Of a stretch of DNA of 56,674 nucleotides, positions 38,905 through 47,532 are shown piece after piece (position 1 is the first letter of the stretch; every line of letters starts with the position of its first letter). A model generated the notes under the pieces. It had not been told where the DNA came from, ran no database searches, and saw nothing but the letters and a program-made list of their open reading frames with translations. Position numbers and translations under genes: made by a program. The stretch is from an uncultured Lachnospiraceae bacterium (GTDB lineage Bacteria; Bacillota; Clostridia; Lachnospirales; Lachnospiraceae), in assembly GCA_934351925.1 (NCBI GenBank), contig CAKRJT010000018.1, forward strand, positions 1-56,674, given 5' to 3'.

Positions 38905-40656
38905 CTACTCTCTCACTTTTATGTGCACCTCCCGAAGCTGTGTCTCCGTAACCTCGCCCGGTGCCCCGCACATGAGATCCTGTGCATTTCCGTTCATAGG
39001 GAATGTGATAATCTCACGAATATTCTCCTCATCGCGAAGAAGCATAATCATACGGTCAACGCCCGGTGCCATGCCTGCGTGTGGAGGTGCTCCGAACTGG
39101 AATGCATTGTAGAGCGCTCCGAACTTCGTCTTTAAATCCTCCTGTGTATAGCCTGCAATCTCGAATGCCCTCACCATGATGTCGAGGTCGTGATTGCGGA
39201 CAGCTCCCGATGAAAGCTCAATTCCGTTACATACAATATCATACTGATATGCAAGTATGTCAAGAGGATTTTTGGTGTTGAGCGCCTCGAGACCTCCCTG
39301 CGGCATTGAGAACGGGTTGTGTGTGAACACAATCTTCTTCTCCTCGTTGTCGTACTCGAACATCGGGAAGTCATTTACGAAACAGAAGCGGAAAGCATTT
39401 TTTTCGTATAAATCAAGTCTCTTTCCGAGTTCATTTCTAAGCTGGCCCGCATATAGGTTAGCCCTCTCCTCCTTATCGGCGATAAAGAAGATGGTATCTC
39501 CCGGCACGAGCCCTGCGATATCCGCAAGCTCCGGCTTGTACTCGTCAGGAATGAACTTGTCGATAGGTCCCTTGTAGCTCATATCCTCGGAAATCTCAAG
39601 ATATCCGAGTCCGCCCATTCCGATTGACTGTGCGAAACTTAAAAGCTTCTCGTGGAAACCCTTTGACATCTCGGCGTGAACCTTGATTGCCCTGACGGTT
39701 CTCTTTAAGAACGGCTTGAAGGTGCACTTCTGGAAAAACTCCGTAACGTCCATAATTCTGAGCGGATTTCTAAGGTCAGGCTTATCACAGCCGAACTCGA
39801 GCATGGCCTGCTTGTAGCTGATTATAGGGAAAGGTGCCTGTGTTACCGATGCCCCCTCAGGTGCGAACTTGTTGAAGGTGGCTGTGAGAATCTCCTCGCC
39901 TGCCTTGAACACGTCCTCCTGTGTGGCGAAGCTCATCTCAAAATCAAGCTGGTAGAACTCTCCCGGTGAACGGTCAGCTCTCGCGTCCTCGTCCCTGAAA
40001 CAAGGTGCAATCTGGAAATACTTGTCAAAACCTGACACCATGAGAAGCTGCTTATACTGCTGCGGTGCCTGTGGTAGTGCATAAAACCTGCCCTTGTACT
40101 TTCTCGAAGGCACGATGTAATCTCTTGCACCCTCCGGTGATGACGCGCACAGAATAGGTGTCTGGATTTCCAGGAAGCCCATCTGTGTCATCTTCTGTCT
40201 GAGATAGCTTATAACCTGTGAACGGAATATAATATTGTCCTTAACTTTTTTATTTCTCAAATCGAGGTAACGGTACTTTAAGCGGACATCCTCCCTCGTC
40301 TCCTTGGAGGTGATGATCTCAAACGGAAGCTGTGCCTTTACCTTGCCGAGCATCGTAACCTTGTGCGCCTCAAGCTCTATCGTTCCGGTAGGAATTTTAG
40401 GATTGTAGGTATCCTCATCCCTGTGCTCAATAATGCCCTCGATGCTTATGCAGTCCTCCTTCGAGAGCCCGTCAAGAAGGCTCGTGTCCCTCATAACTAC
40501 CTGCAAAACTCCATACATATCGCGCAGATCCACAAAGGACACTCCTCCATGATCACGAATATTCTCAACCCAGCCTGCAACCTTGCAGCTCTTTCCTACA
40601 TCTCCCTCGGTAATACAGTCAATGGTCTTGTCACGATAAATGTTGTTGATGTTCAT
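38905..40656 (-). CDS. aspS: Aspartyl-tRNA synthetase, probably non-discriminating
   Basis: Class II tRNA synthetase of 583 aa with the bacterial insertion domain. Anticodon-binding OB-fold: GWVENIRDHGGVSFVDLRD. Class II motifs: GFLEIQTPIL region with YIVPSRKYKGRFYALPQAPQ (motif 1 side), CFRDEDARADRSPGEFYQLD (motif 2) and GVDRMIMLLRDEENIREI (motif 3). The DHGG at the anticodon domain matches the non-discriminating type (Pseudomonas His31), whereas Asp-only enzymes have Leu (DLG). Such enzymes also charge tRNA-Asn, with GatCAB amidating Asp to Asn. An upstream T-box seems to read AAC (Asn), which agrees. GGAGG is 5 nt before the ATG. Confidence 0.95.
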   Translation of the reverse strand: MNINNIYRDKTIDCITEGDVGKSCKVAGWVENIRDHGGVSFVDLRDMYGVLQVVMRDTSLLDGLSKEDCISIEGIIEHRDEDTYNPKIPTGTIELEAHKVTMLGKVKAQLPFEIITSKETREDVRLKYRYLDLRNKKVKDNIIFRSQVISYLRQKMTQMGFLEIQTPILCASSPEGARDYIVPSRKYKGRFYALPQAPQQYKQLLMVSGFDKYFQIAPCFRDEDARADRSPGEFYQLDFEMSFATQEDVFKAGEEILTATFNKFAPEGASVTQAPFPIISYKQAMLEFGCDKPDLRNPLRIMDVTEFFQKCTFKPFLKRTVRAIKVHAEMSKGFHEKLLSFAQSIGMGGLGYLEISEDMSYKGPIDKFIPDEYKPELADIAGLVPGDTIFFIADKEERANLYAGQLRNELGKRLDLYEKNAFRFCFVNDFPMFEYDNEEKKIVFTHNPFSMPQGGLEALNTKNPLDILAYQYDIVCNGIELSSGAVRNHDLDIMVRAFEIAGYTQEDLKTKFGALYNAFQFGAPPHAGMAPGVDRMIMLLRDEENIREIITFPMNGNAQDLMCGAPGEVTETQLREVHIKVRE

Positions 40657-40729
40657 GTTTTCCTCCATATCCGCGCCTGTCTGCGCTCTCTTTATCAATA
40701 TTAGGATACTGTCCAAGAGGCTTTTAGGT

Positions 40730-41046
40730 AAAAAAAACGTCCTGAACTAAACCTAGTTCAGGACGAACATATTGTCCGCGGTACCACCTGATTTACTGAT
40801 AAACAGTCACTTTGCGGTTCTAACAAACCCTTCCGGTTATCGCCCGGTCTACGTCGCCCTTACTTAGATAAAATATAAAGCAGGCAGCTACCCTCCGTCC
40901 ATCTTACATCAGATTAGTTAAACTATGCTCTATACTCTTATCCGTTCTGTTTGCAGCTCCTTAGTGTTATTCCCATATGCTCTGCTGCCGGGCTTCCACC
41001 GCCCCCGGCTCTCTGTGAGTGACCGCCCATGGTACTTCTCTCTATC
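40730..41046 (-). promoter_or_regulatory. T-box riboswitch leader of aspS
   Basis: Minus-strand features in order: stem I starting GATAGAGAGAAGTACC (AGTA bulge at about 41032-41038), the apical AGAGAGCC and GGTGGAAGCCC elements, specifier loop 3-prime side GGGAATAACACTAAGG with AAC at 40966-40968 followed by A, then the T-box proper AGGTGGTACCGCGG (40776-40789), and the terminator CGTCCTGAACTA/TAGTTCAGGACG (40738-40765, perfect 12-bp stem) with an eight-U tract. All parts of a transcription-attenuating T-box are present. An uncharged tRNA binding here lets RNA polymerase read through into aspS. The specifier looks like Asn AAC; no GAC (Asp) is seen in the specifier loop. Confidence 0.92.
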
Positions 41047-41208
41047 AACGCCTTAAAATGGATTATAATGGGTGTTTTTTTATTTGTCAATAATTTATTA
41101 CATTAAAGTGCGAAAAATTTCAATTTTATTTTTTTCAATCAACCTTATACCCGAAATCATCTCACAGCTTAGCCTAATTAAATTTGCCAAATATTCCTGC
41201 CCAAGTCA

Positions 41209-42117
41209 TCATTTTGCAATATTTTTCTTCCAGTTGTCAATCATGCAGCTCGTGAGGCTTATGTCGTCATCCTCCACCGTAATCTCATCCGCCGTATACC
41301 AGCCCGCCATCGACAGCTCCTCGCGGTCGAGCTTTATCATGTCAGCGCCATCAAGCTGTGCGTAGAAGCCCAGCAGAAAACCGCCGTCCATTCCCCAAGG
41401 CTGACTCGCATAGTAGCTGATATTCTTTACCTGAACGCCGACCTCCTCGAACACCTCTCTTCGCACCGTGTCCTCGGCAGACTCACCTATCTCGATAAAT
41501 CCGGCGATAAGCGCATAGCCCTTGTAATCCCTTCCGTTATACTTCGTCATGAGCAGATGGCTTCCGTCGTGGACCCCGACAATAACGGCAGGCGAAATTC
41601 GCGGAAAAATGAGATTTCCGCAGTCAGGACAGCGCAGTGCGCGAAGCCTTGTATCGTGAAAAGCTGCACTTCCGCATCGTCCGCAGTGTGCGTTATCCCT
41701 GTACCAGCAGTGCAGATGATAGCCCGTCATAAGCGCAAACACCCTGTCCTTCGGCTTTGCATGCCTCAGCGCCTTGTAGTGCTCGAAGACGTAGCCAAGT
41801 GCCTCCCAGTCAGGCTCGCTCTCACCCTTATAGTGCGTGATGAGAAAATACTCCTCACCGTCTATCGAGAACATATAGCGGTACTCTGCCACCTGCTCCT
41901 TAATCTGCCCATATCTCGGAAAAAACACGTCACCTGCCGGAACATCTTTCTCCAGTGAGCTCGCAGACTCCTCGGGTATATATCTTGTTCCCTCGCACTC
42001 CTCGTGTCCGGTCAGCACATAGCTGTCTTTGAAGATAAGGCACACCGCATCGTCAGCCGGAGTCTTATCCGGATAATAGTTATTATCGTACTTTTTTGGT
42101 AAAATATCCTGCAACAT
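41209..42117 (-). CDS. nudC: NADH pyrophosphatase
   Basis: Nudix hydrolase of 302 aa cleaving NAD(H), and in other bacteria removing NAD caps from RNA. The zinc ribbon is CGRCGSAAFHD and CPDCGNLIFP (about 144-170). The Nudix box follows: GFIEIGESAEDTV then RREVFEEVGV. The NADH-specific motif is SQPWGMDGGFL rather than the usual SQPWPFPxS, a notable change. The N-terminal domain (about 1-130) is the family one. ATG preceded by AGGATTAATATTAA. Confidence 0.92.
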   Translation of the reverse strand: MLQDILPKKYDNNYYPDKTPADDAVCLIFKDSYVLTGHEECEGTRYIPEESASSLEKDVPAGDVFFPRYGQIKEQVAEYRYMFSIDGEEYFLITHYKGESEPDWEALGYVFEHYKALRHAKPKDRVFALMTGYHLHCWYRDNAHCGRCGSAAFHDTRLRALRCPDCGNLIFPRISPAVIVGVHDGSHLLMTKYNGRDYKGYALIAGFIEIGESAEDTVRREVFEEVGVQVKNISYYASQPWGMDGGFLLGFYAQLDGADMIKLDREELSMAGWYTADEITVEDDDISLTSCMIDNWKKNIAK

Positions 42118-42172
42118 TTAATATTAATCCTGTCTTTCATCAATGCAATTTTAAAAAATGTTTTATTTTCTT

Positions 42173-43219
42173 CTAGTTGGTCATTCTGATTGAGATGTCA
42201 TTTCCAAGCGCGTGAATTTCCGCATGGCTTCCGCATATAATAGGCATCATCGGCGACAAATGTCCTATGTCGGTATCCATTATGATAGGTACCTTGTACT
42301 TCGAGAGGATACCCGTCACCGCATTGTACTGGTTCATTCCCATCATATCGGTTCCAAAGCACAGCGGTCTGCCTATGATGAAGCCCTTCACATGCTTGAA
42401 CCACCCCGCGTGCTCCATGTTCCAGAGCGCCCTTCTTATTCCCATGACATTCAGGTCACACGCCTCCAGAAACCATACTATTCCCTCGTCCGCATAGCGC
42501 TCATTGAACTCTGCCACCTTGTCAAAATTCGTGCCGGCGAGATTTACAAGGCAGTCCATGCAGCCGCCGACCAGACGCCCTGACAAGAACACCTCATAAT
42601 CCCTCGCCATGCTTCCGCCGACACCCGGAATATAGTAGTAGAGCTCCCTCTTCTCGGTGAGATTATAAGGAAGCAATGGGTGCTCCTCGTCCCTTATGCC
42701 CTCCTTCTCCCACATCGGATAACCCTTCACGATATTCTTCTCTCCCGTGAGGATATCGTAGGCGTCCTGAATCGACTCATGCCACGGCTCCATTCCGAAG
42801 GAAGCCGCACATGGCGCATATATGGAAGCCACATCGCACATGGTGGTAAGAAGGAATGTGAAATTCGTGTTGTCCGAAAATCCCATATACCACTTAGGCT
42901 TGGCCGCCTTTATGCGCTCAAAATCCACATAGTCGAGCGTCTCGCACATGAGCTCACCGCCGCCGCAGGACATCAGCACGTCATTGTTTTCACTGCAGTA
43001 ATAGTCCGTGAGCTCCCTTCCGCAGTTCCCGGGGGTTGAGCTTATTCCTATTCCGTCGCCCGCATAGCAGTTAGGACCTATATCAAACGTGTGCCCAAGC
43101 TCACCTAGCTTTTTCCGGGCATTCACAAACGCCGTCTTATATGGCTCCGTATTACAGCCAAAGGACGGTGCAACAAAGCCAATCGTTCCGTCCGGTTTTA
43201 AAAATTCGGGAAAACGCAT
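42173..43219 (-). CDS. S66-family LD-carboxypeptidase-like protein
   Basis: A 348-aa serine peptidase of the LdcA/MccF family. The nucleophile elbow is WYMGFSDNTNFTFLL, the charge-relay Glu lies in WFLEACDLNVM, and the His in MDTDIGHLSPMMPI. Family members trim tetrapeptides from muropeptides (LdcA) or cleave peptidyl-nucleotides such as microcin C (MccF). The N-terminal FVAPSFGCNTEPY and length fit either subgroup, and a role in peptidoglycan recycling is the default guess. GGAGG precedes the ATG. It is divergent from the YitT gene. Confidence 0.9.
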   Translation of the reverse strand: MRFPEFLKPDGTIGFVAPSFGCNTEPYKTAFVNARKKLGELGHTFDIGPNCYAGDGIGISSTPGNCGRELTDYYCSENNDVLMSCGGGELMCETLDYVDFERIKAAKPKWYMGFSDNTNFTFLLTTMCDVASIYAPCAASFGMEPWHESIQDAYDILTGEKNIVKGYPMWEKEGIRDEEHPLLPYNLTEKRELYYYIPGVGGSMARDYEVFLSGRLVGGCMDCLVNLAGTNFDKVAEFNERYADEGIVWFLEACDLNVMGIRRALWNMEHAGWFKHVKGFIIGRPLCFGTDMMGMNQYNAVTGILSKYKVPIIMDTDIGHLSPMMPIICGSHAEIHALGNDISIRMTN

Positions 43220-43295
43220 AATCTATTCCTCCTATATATCTGACTCTATGATTTACTTTCGTCAATGTATCGCTCTATCGCAGTATAGCATCGAA

Positions 43296-43324
43296 TTGAC
43301 ACTTTTTTATCTTTCGTTTATACT
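43296..43324 (+). promoter_or_regulatory. Sigma-A promoter for the yitT-type gene
   Basis: TTGACA-N17-TATACT, a near-consensus housekeeping promoter 49 bp before the ATG. The spacer is T-rich. Confidence 0.8.
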
Positions 43325-43372
43325 TCGTGATTGCATAATAAAATGCACAAAATAAAAACGTGAGGTTATTAT

Positions 43373-44245
43373 ATGTCACATATCAACCTAAAATCAATAC
43401 AAAAAATACTGATGATCATTATCGGAAATCTGCTGTACTCGGCAGCTATCGCCTTTTTCATACTTCCAAGCGGACTCATAACCGGCGGAACCACAGGTAT
43501 AGCGCTGTTTGTAAATTACCTCACCGGACTTGACATAAGCCTTTTCGTGCTCATCTTTAATATAGTAATGTTCATTGTCGGACTTCTTATTCTCGGAAAG
43601 TCCTTCGCGCTGTCGACTGTGTTAAGCTCGATTTTCTATCCTTTCCTGCTCTCGCTGTCGCAGAGAATAAATGCCCTCACAGGTGATCTGACACACGATC
43701 TAATACTGTGCACGGTATTCGGCGGTCTCCTTATCGGACTAGGCATCGGCATCGTAATCCGCGCCGGAGCCTCAACCGGAGGCATGGACATTCCGCCCCT
43801 TGTGCTCAACAAAAAATTCGGCATCAACGTGTCCGTCTCTCTCTACGCCTTTGACTTCACAATACTTATACTGCAAATGTTCTTCTCCAACCGCGAACAG
43901 ATTTTGTACGGAATACTCTTAGTCTGCATCTACACCTTCGCACTTGAGAAGGTTCTGATAATGGGTAAGAGCAAAACGCAGGTGGAAATCATAAGCAATA
44001 AATATAAAGAAATAAATGAGCTGATAACAACCCGCTTTGACCGCGGAACCACCCTCTATCAGGCAAACGGCGGCTTCACGGGCAATCCTGCCTGTGCGAT
44101 ACTCACGGTCGTAAACAAGCGCGAGTTATTTGCAATTCAGGAGGCAGTTATGAAGCTTGACCCTGCCGCCTTCATCATTATAAGTCAGGTAAATGAGGTA
44201 AAGGGGCGCGGCTTCACCCTTCAGAAGAAGTATGAGGTGAAATAA
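43373..44245 (+). CDS. YitT-family membrane protein (second copy)
   Basis: A 290-aa paralogue of the gene at 19582 with the same layout: a YitT membrane domain (IIIGNLLYSAAIAFFILPSG, ITGGTTGIALFVNYLTGLD, IVIRAGASTGGMDIPPLVLN) and a C-terminal DUF2179 domain (about 205-290; ELITTRFDRGTTLYQANGGF, AAFIIISQVNEVKGRGF). GAGG precedes the ATG and a strong promoter is present. The last 32 bp overlap the 3-prime end of the convergent GNAT gene. Function unknown. Confidence 0.92.
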   Translation: MSHINLKSIQKILMIIIGNLLYSAAIAFFILPSGLITGGTTGIALFVNYLTGLDISLFVLIFNIVMFIVGLLILGKSFALSTVLSSIFYPFLLSLSQRINALTGDLTHDLILCTVFGGLLIGLGIGIVIRAGASTGGMDIPPLVLNKKFGINVSVSLYAFDFTILILQMFFSNREQILYGILLVCIYTFALEKVLIMGKSKTQVEIISNKYKEINELITTRFDRGTTLYQANGGFTGNPACAILTVVNKRELFAIQEAVMKLDPAAFIIISQVNEVKGRGFTLQKKYEVK

Positions 44246-44945
44246 GCTTCTCCATCAGAAGGAACCTTCCCTTTCGGAAATATGCATCACCCGCATAATT
44301 ATAGCCTGCATTTTCATACAGCTTTACTGCACGGGAGTTTTTCGTAAATACGTCAAGACGTATCGACGAAAACCCCTCCTTTGCTGCCGTCTCATCAATA
44401 TGCTTTAAGGCCTGTGCCGCAATTCCCATGCCCTGGTATTCAGGGTTCACGCACAATCTGTGAAGCACCACGAAATTGTCCGATGTATCCTTAAAATCTC
44501 CGAATTTATACGCTGTATCCTGTGTCCTGTTCAGTGTGTACACTGCGACAAGCTTTCCGCCCTGCTTTACAAGTGTGAGTGTTCCTTCCCTTATATCCTT
44601 AGAAACATCCCCCACTGCCGGGTAAAGCTCATCCCACTGGTCTATGCCGTTCTCCTTCATGTTATCCTTAGCCACATTCAAAAGCCCCATAACAGCGTCC
44701 CTGTCGCTCTCCTGCGCCTTCTCGTAAAAAAACATGGTCTCCATAAAATATGCTCTAATCTGGCTGCAGGAGCTCAGCACCATTATTGCCGGAATAAGTA
44801 TTCCGAGCACCGGATTAAACAGCACATTCATTACTCCCGCAAGTGACAGTATCGTCAGCACCAGAATTATGAAAGATACTCCACCGAGAAAACTCCACAT
44901 TATCATATTGTATTTCTTTATCTTCATGTTAGTTTTATTGTTCAT
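44214..44945 (-). CDS. GNAT acetyltransferase with two N-terminal membrane helices
   Basis: A 243-aa protein. Two hydrophobic helices at about 14-63 (WSFLGGVSFIILVLTILSLA and VLGILIPAIMVLSSCSQIRA) precede a GNAT domain (about 72-240) with the acetyl-CoA-binding block NPEYQGMGIAAQALKHIDET and the later SIRLDVFTKNSRAVKLYENAG. Membrane anchoring is uncommon in this superfamily and suggests a membrane or envelope substrate; the substrate is unknown. The ATG follows GAGG. Its 3-prime end overlaps the convergent yitT-type gene by 32 bp. Confidence 0.88.
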   Translation of the reverse strand: MNNKTNMKIKKYNMIMWSFLGGVSFIILVLTILSLAGVMNVLFNPVLGILIPAIMVLSSCSQIRAYFMETMFFYEKAQESDRDAVMGLLNVAKDNMKENGIDQWDELYPAVGDVSKDIREGTLTLVKQGGKLVAVYTLNRTQDTAYKFGDFKDTSDNFVVLHRLCVNPEYQGMGIAAQALKHIDETAAKEGFSSIRLDVFTKNSRAVKLYENAGYNYAGDAYFRKGRFLLMEKLISPHTSSEG

Positions 44946-45111
44946 AAGCCACCTCACCTGTATTTTCGGATAATTGTCATTATACAATCTATTTTCCCGT
45001 ATTTCAACGATATAAACAGCAAAACAATAACACTTTTTCCAGCGCTAAAATATTATTTATTTTTTTATATTTATAACTAATTTAATTGTTGCTTTTCATC
45101 ATCCCCCGTCG

Positions 45112-45143
45112 TAAAATGGTTATAGGTAAAGAGTACCATTTTA
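45112..45143. promoter_or_regulatory. Inverted repeat upstream of the diguanylate cyclase gene
   Basis: TAAAATGGT/ACCATTTTA, perfect 9-bp arms with a 14-nt spacer, followed at 45143-45160 by a second small palindrome ATATGAT-GTAT-ATCATAT. Both lie 50-100 bp upstream of the start and could be operators; no clear -35/-10 pair is seen. Confidence 0.4.
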
Positions 45144-45208
45144 TATGATGTATATCATATATTTCTGTACATTTCAGACATAAAATACCTACATGGGAGA
45201 TTACAACA

Positions 45209-46861
45209 ATGAAAAAAGTCACAACATTTTTTTTGTCAGTGGTACTGGCGTTTTCTTTCATATTTAATATATACACGCCAATCAATGCCGGCACATCCGA
45301 TGAATACAGGATCCTGTTTCTTAGCTCCTATTCCTACGCATGGGATACCGTCCAGATTCAAATTGAGGGAATCAAGGAAGGTATAACCGACGACATTGTG
45401 CTGGACTATGAGTTCATGGACACAAAGAGATTCCCTGATGCGGAAAGCATAGAAGTATTTTACGAAGGACTTGCCTACCGCATGACACATGTTGAGCCTT
45501 ATGATGCACTCATCGTCGGCGACGACGCGGCACTGCGCTTTGCCATAGCTCACCGTGATGATATTTTTAAAGACATGCCCATAATTTTCGAAGGCATAAA
45601 CGATATTGAATACGCTTCAGAATTGTCAAAGGATCCCCTCATCACAGGCGTTGTCGAGGCACTTTCCATGCAGAAGAATATTGATTTCGGTCTCTCACTC
45701 TACCCTGATGCCGATACAGTTATAGCGATACTTGACGATTCAGTGACAGGTGAAGCTGAACGTCGATCCTTCTACAACACAGCCGCTCTTTACCCTGAAC
45801 TCACCTTTTCTGAGATTAACTGCTCTGCCCTCACGACTGAAGAGCTTAAAACTGAGCTGTCATCAATCCCTGCCGGCACCATCCTCATATACATAGTTAT
45901 GACTGAGGATGCAAGCGGCAGGCAGTACAACAGCCACCAATCAGTAAGCATGATAAGCAGCTATGCCAATGTACCTGCACTCCGCATGGTATCCGGCGGT
46001 ATCGGAGATGGACTCCTTGGCGGAAATATAGTGTCTATGGAACTTTCAGGCAAGATTGCAGCCGAAATGGCATCACAGATAGTTCACGGAGAAGATCCTG
46101 CCGGATACAATGTCATAATCGACAGTCCTAACATATACTGTATTGATGAAGCTGTCATGCGTAAATTCGGACTGGATTTAAAGCTCATTCCGAATGGTGC
46201 ACAGATTATAAACCATACCCCTACTTTCATGGAAAAATATCATGTCATACTTATTCCTATCACACTTATAATTCTGCTTCTCATACTTGTCATAGGAATA
46301 TTGTTCCGGCACACAGTAAAACAGCTTCTGCTTACACGACAGCTTTCACTCGAGAAAATCAAGCTTGCCAAGGATTCCACCTACGATTTTCTGACCGGGC
46401 TTCCTAACCGCAGCAAGCTCTATTCTGACTTAAAGCTGCTCAATACAAGCCATTCATCATGCGCCCTTTTCATTTTTGACATAGACTGTTTCAAGCAGAT
46501 TAACGACACTTATGGCCACCAGACAGGTGACGAAGTCCTTACTGAACTTGGCAAACGCATAAGCAGTGTCAAGAATCCTGCCTTCACGCCTTACCGTCTT
46601 GCAGGCGACGAATTTATATGTATATACAGGACCCGTGACCACGAAAAGATTGAAGAGTGCGCGAAACATTGCATGGAACTGTTCGAACCTGATTTCAGGT
46701 TAAATAATCTTACGCTTCCAGTGAAGATAAGTCTTGGAATAGCCGTCTCACCGGATGACTGCACCGATATGGATAAACTTATCGAATGTGCTGACAAGGC
46801 GATGTATACTGTCAAACGAAATGGAAAGAATTCCTATGCCTGGTATAGGGATATTAATTAA
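45209..46861 (+). CDS. Membrane diguanylate cyclase with periplasmic ABC-type binding domain
   Basis: A 550-aa sensor enzyme: signal peptide or first helix (about 5-25), an extracytoplasmic ABC-substrate-binding-like domain (about 35-320; RILFLSSYSYAWDTVQIQIE, IVGDDAALRFAI), a membrane helix (about 345-370) and a GGDEF domain (about 395-550). The active site is AGDEF at 465-469 in place of GGDEF; A-variants are often still active. FDIDCFKQINDTYGHQTGDE is intact. The inhibitory I-site (RxxD nine residues upstream) is absent, so no product feedback is expected. It probably makes cyclic di-GMP in response to an extracellular ligand. Confidence 0.92.
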   Translation: MKKVTTFFLSVVLAFSFIFNIYTPINAGTSDEYRILFLSSYSYAWDTVQIQIEGIKEGITDDIVLDYEFMDTKRFPDAESIEVFYEGLAYRMTHVEPYDALIVGDDAALRFAIAHRDDIFKDMPIIFEGINDIEYASELSKDPLITGVVEALSMQKNIDFGLSLYPDADTVIAILDDSVTGEAERRSFYNTAALYPELTFSEINCSALTTEELKTELSSIPAGTILIYIVMTEDASGRQYNSHQSVSMISSYANVPALRMVSGGIGDGLLGGNIVSMELSGKIAAEMASQIVHGEDPAGYNVIIDSPNIYCIDEAVMRKFGLDLKLIPNGAQIINHTPTFMEKYHVILIPITLIILLLILVIGILFRHTVKQLLLTRQLSLEKIKLAKDSTYDFLTGLPNRSKLYSDLKLLNTSHSSCALFIFDIDCFKQINDTYGHQTGDEVLTELGKRISSVKNPAFTPYRLAGDEFICIYRTRDHEKIEECAKHCMELFEPDFRLNNLTLPVKISLGIAVSPDDCTDMDKLIECADKAMYTVKRNGKNSYAWYRDIN

Positions 46862-46959
46862 AAAGAGATGATATAGAATTGCTGCACACTATGTGCTTCC
46901 ACAATTCATAAAAATTATAAAATATTTTTGCCGCTTTTCTGCGGCAGAATGGAGACCAC

Positions 46960-47532
46960 ATGAATGATTTAAGTGAAAATTTTGAAAGTGAAACTTCCAA
47001 ACAACTTATTGATGGCAGTACTGCAAGCAATGCTTGCAGTATGCAGGGGTATAAAAATGCAAGACCCGCTAAAAGCATCTCAGAGTCAAGAACAGAGCAG
47101 CAGTATCTTATACGTCCGGCTCATATGAACCATTATGGGCGATTGTTTGGCGGCGATTTGCTCAGATGGATTGATGAGCTCGCCGGTATCGTGGCAAGAC
47201 GGCATGCAAATGCCAATATAACAACTGCCGCCATCGACAATCTGCAGTTTAAAGCACCCGTGTATGCCGGACAGATGCTCGTGCTGGTAGGGCATGTAAC
47301 TTATGTCGGCTCTACCTCAATGGAAGTCCGCGTTGACACCTACACAGAGGATTTAGACGGTATTCGCCGTGTCATCAACCGCGCCTACATCGTCATGGTC
47401 GCCATCGACGACAACGGCAAGCCAATACCGGTTCCCGATATAATCATCAATACAGAGGAGGACAAGATGGAATACGAAGCTGCAAAGAAAAGGCGCGACA
47501 TGAGAAAGCTACGCCGCGCCGAAGGTTTTTAA
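46960..47532 (+). CDS. Acyl-CoA thioesterase, hotdog fold
   Basis: A 190-aa hotdog-domain thioesterase of the YciA/BACH type. The core begins at about residue 46 (EQQYLIRPAHMNHYGRLFGG) with DLLRWIDELAGIVARRHAN carrying the catalytic Asp helix, and VTYVGSTSMEVRVDTYTED. The first 45 residues (NDLSENFESETSKQLIDGST to KSISESR) are extra and include a 23-bp near-perfect palindrome in the DNA at about 47019-47041 (TACTGCAAGCAATGCTTGCAGTA minus ends). The C-terminus is basic (KKRRDMRKLRRAEGF). Start by GGAG at 6 nt. It converges with ldhA, overlapping by 4 bp. Confidence 0.88.
   Translation: MNDLSENFESETSKQLIDGSTASNACSMQGYKNARPAKSISESRTEQQYLIRPAHMNHYGRLFGGDLLRWIDELAGIVARRHANANITTAAIDNLQFKAPVYAGQMLVLVGHVTYVGSTSMEVRVDTYTEDLDGIRRVINRAYIVMVAIDDNGKPIPVPDIIINTEEDKMEYEAAKKRRDMRKLRRAEGF

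Noticed and set aside
46928..46945. GCCGC-TTTTCT-GCGGC hairpin as terminator of the diguanylate cyclase gene
   Set aside because: Short stem with no T-run after it on the plus strand, and it lies in the leader of the next gene.
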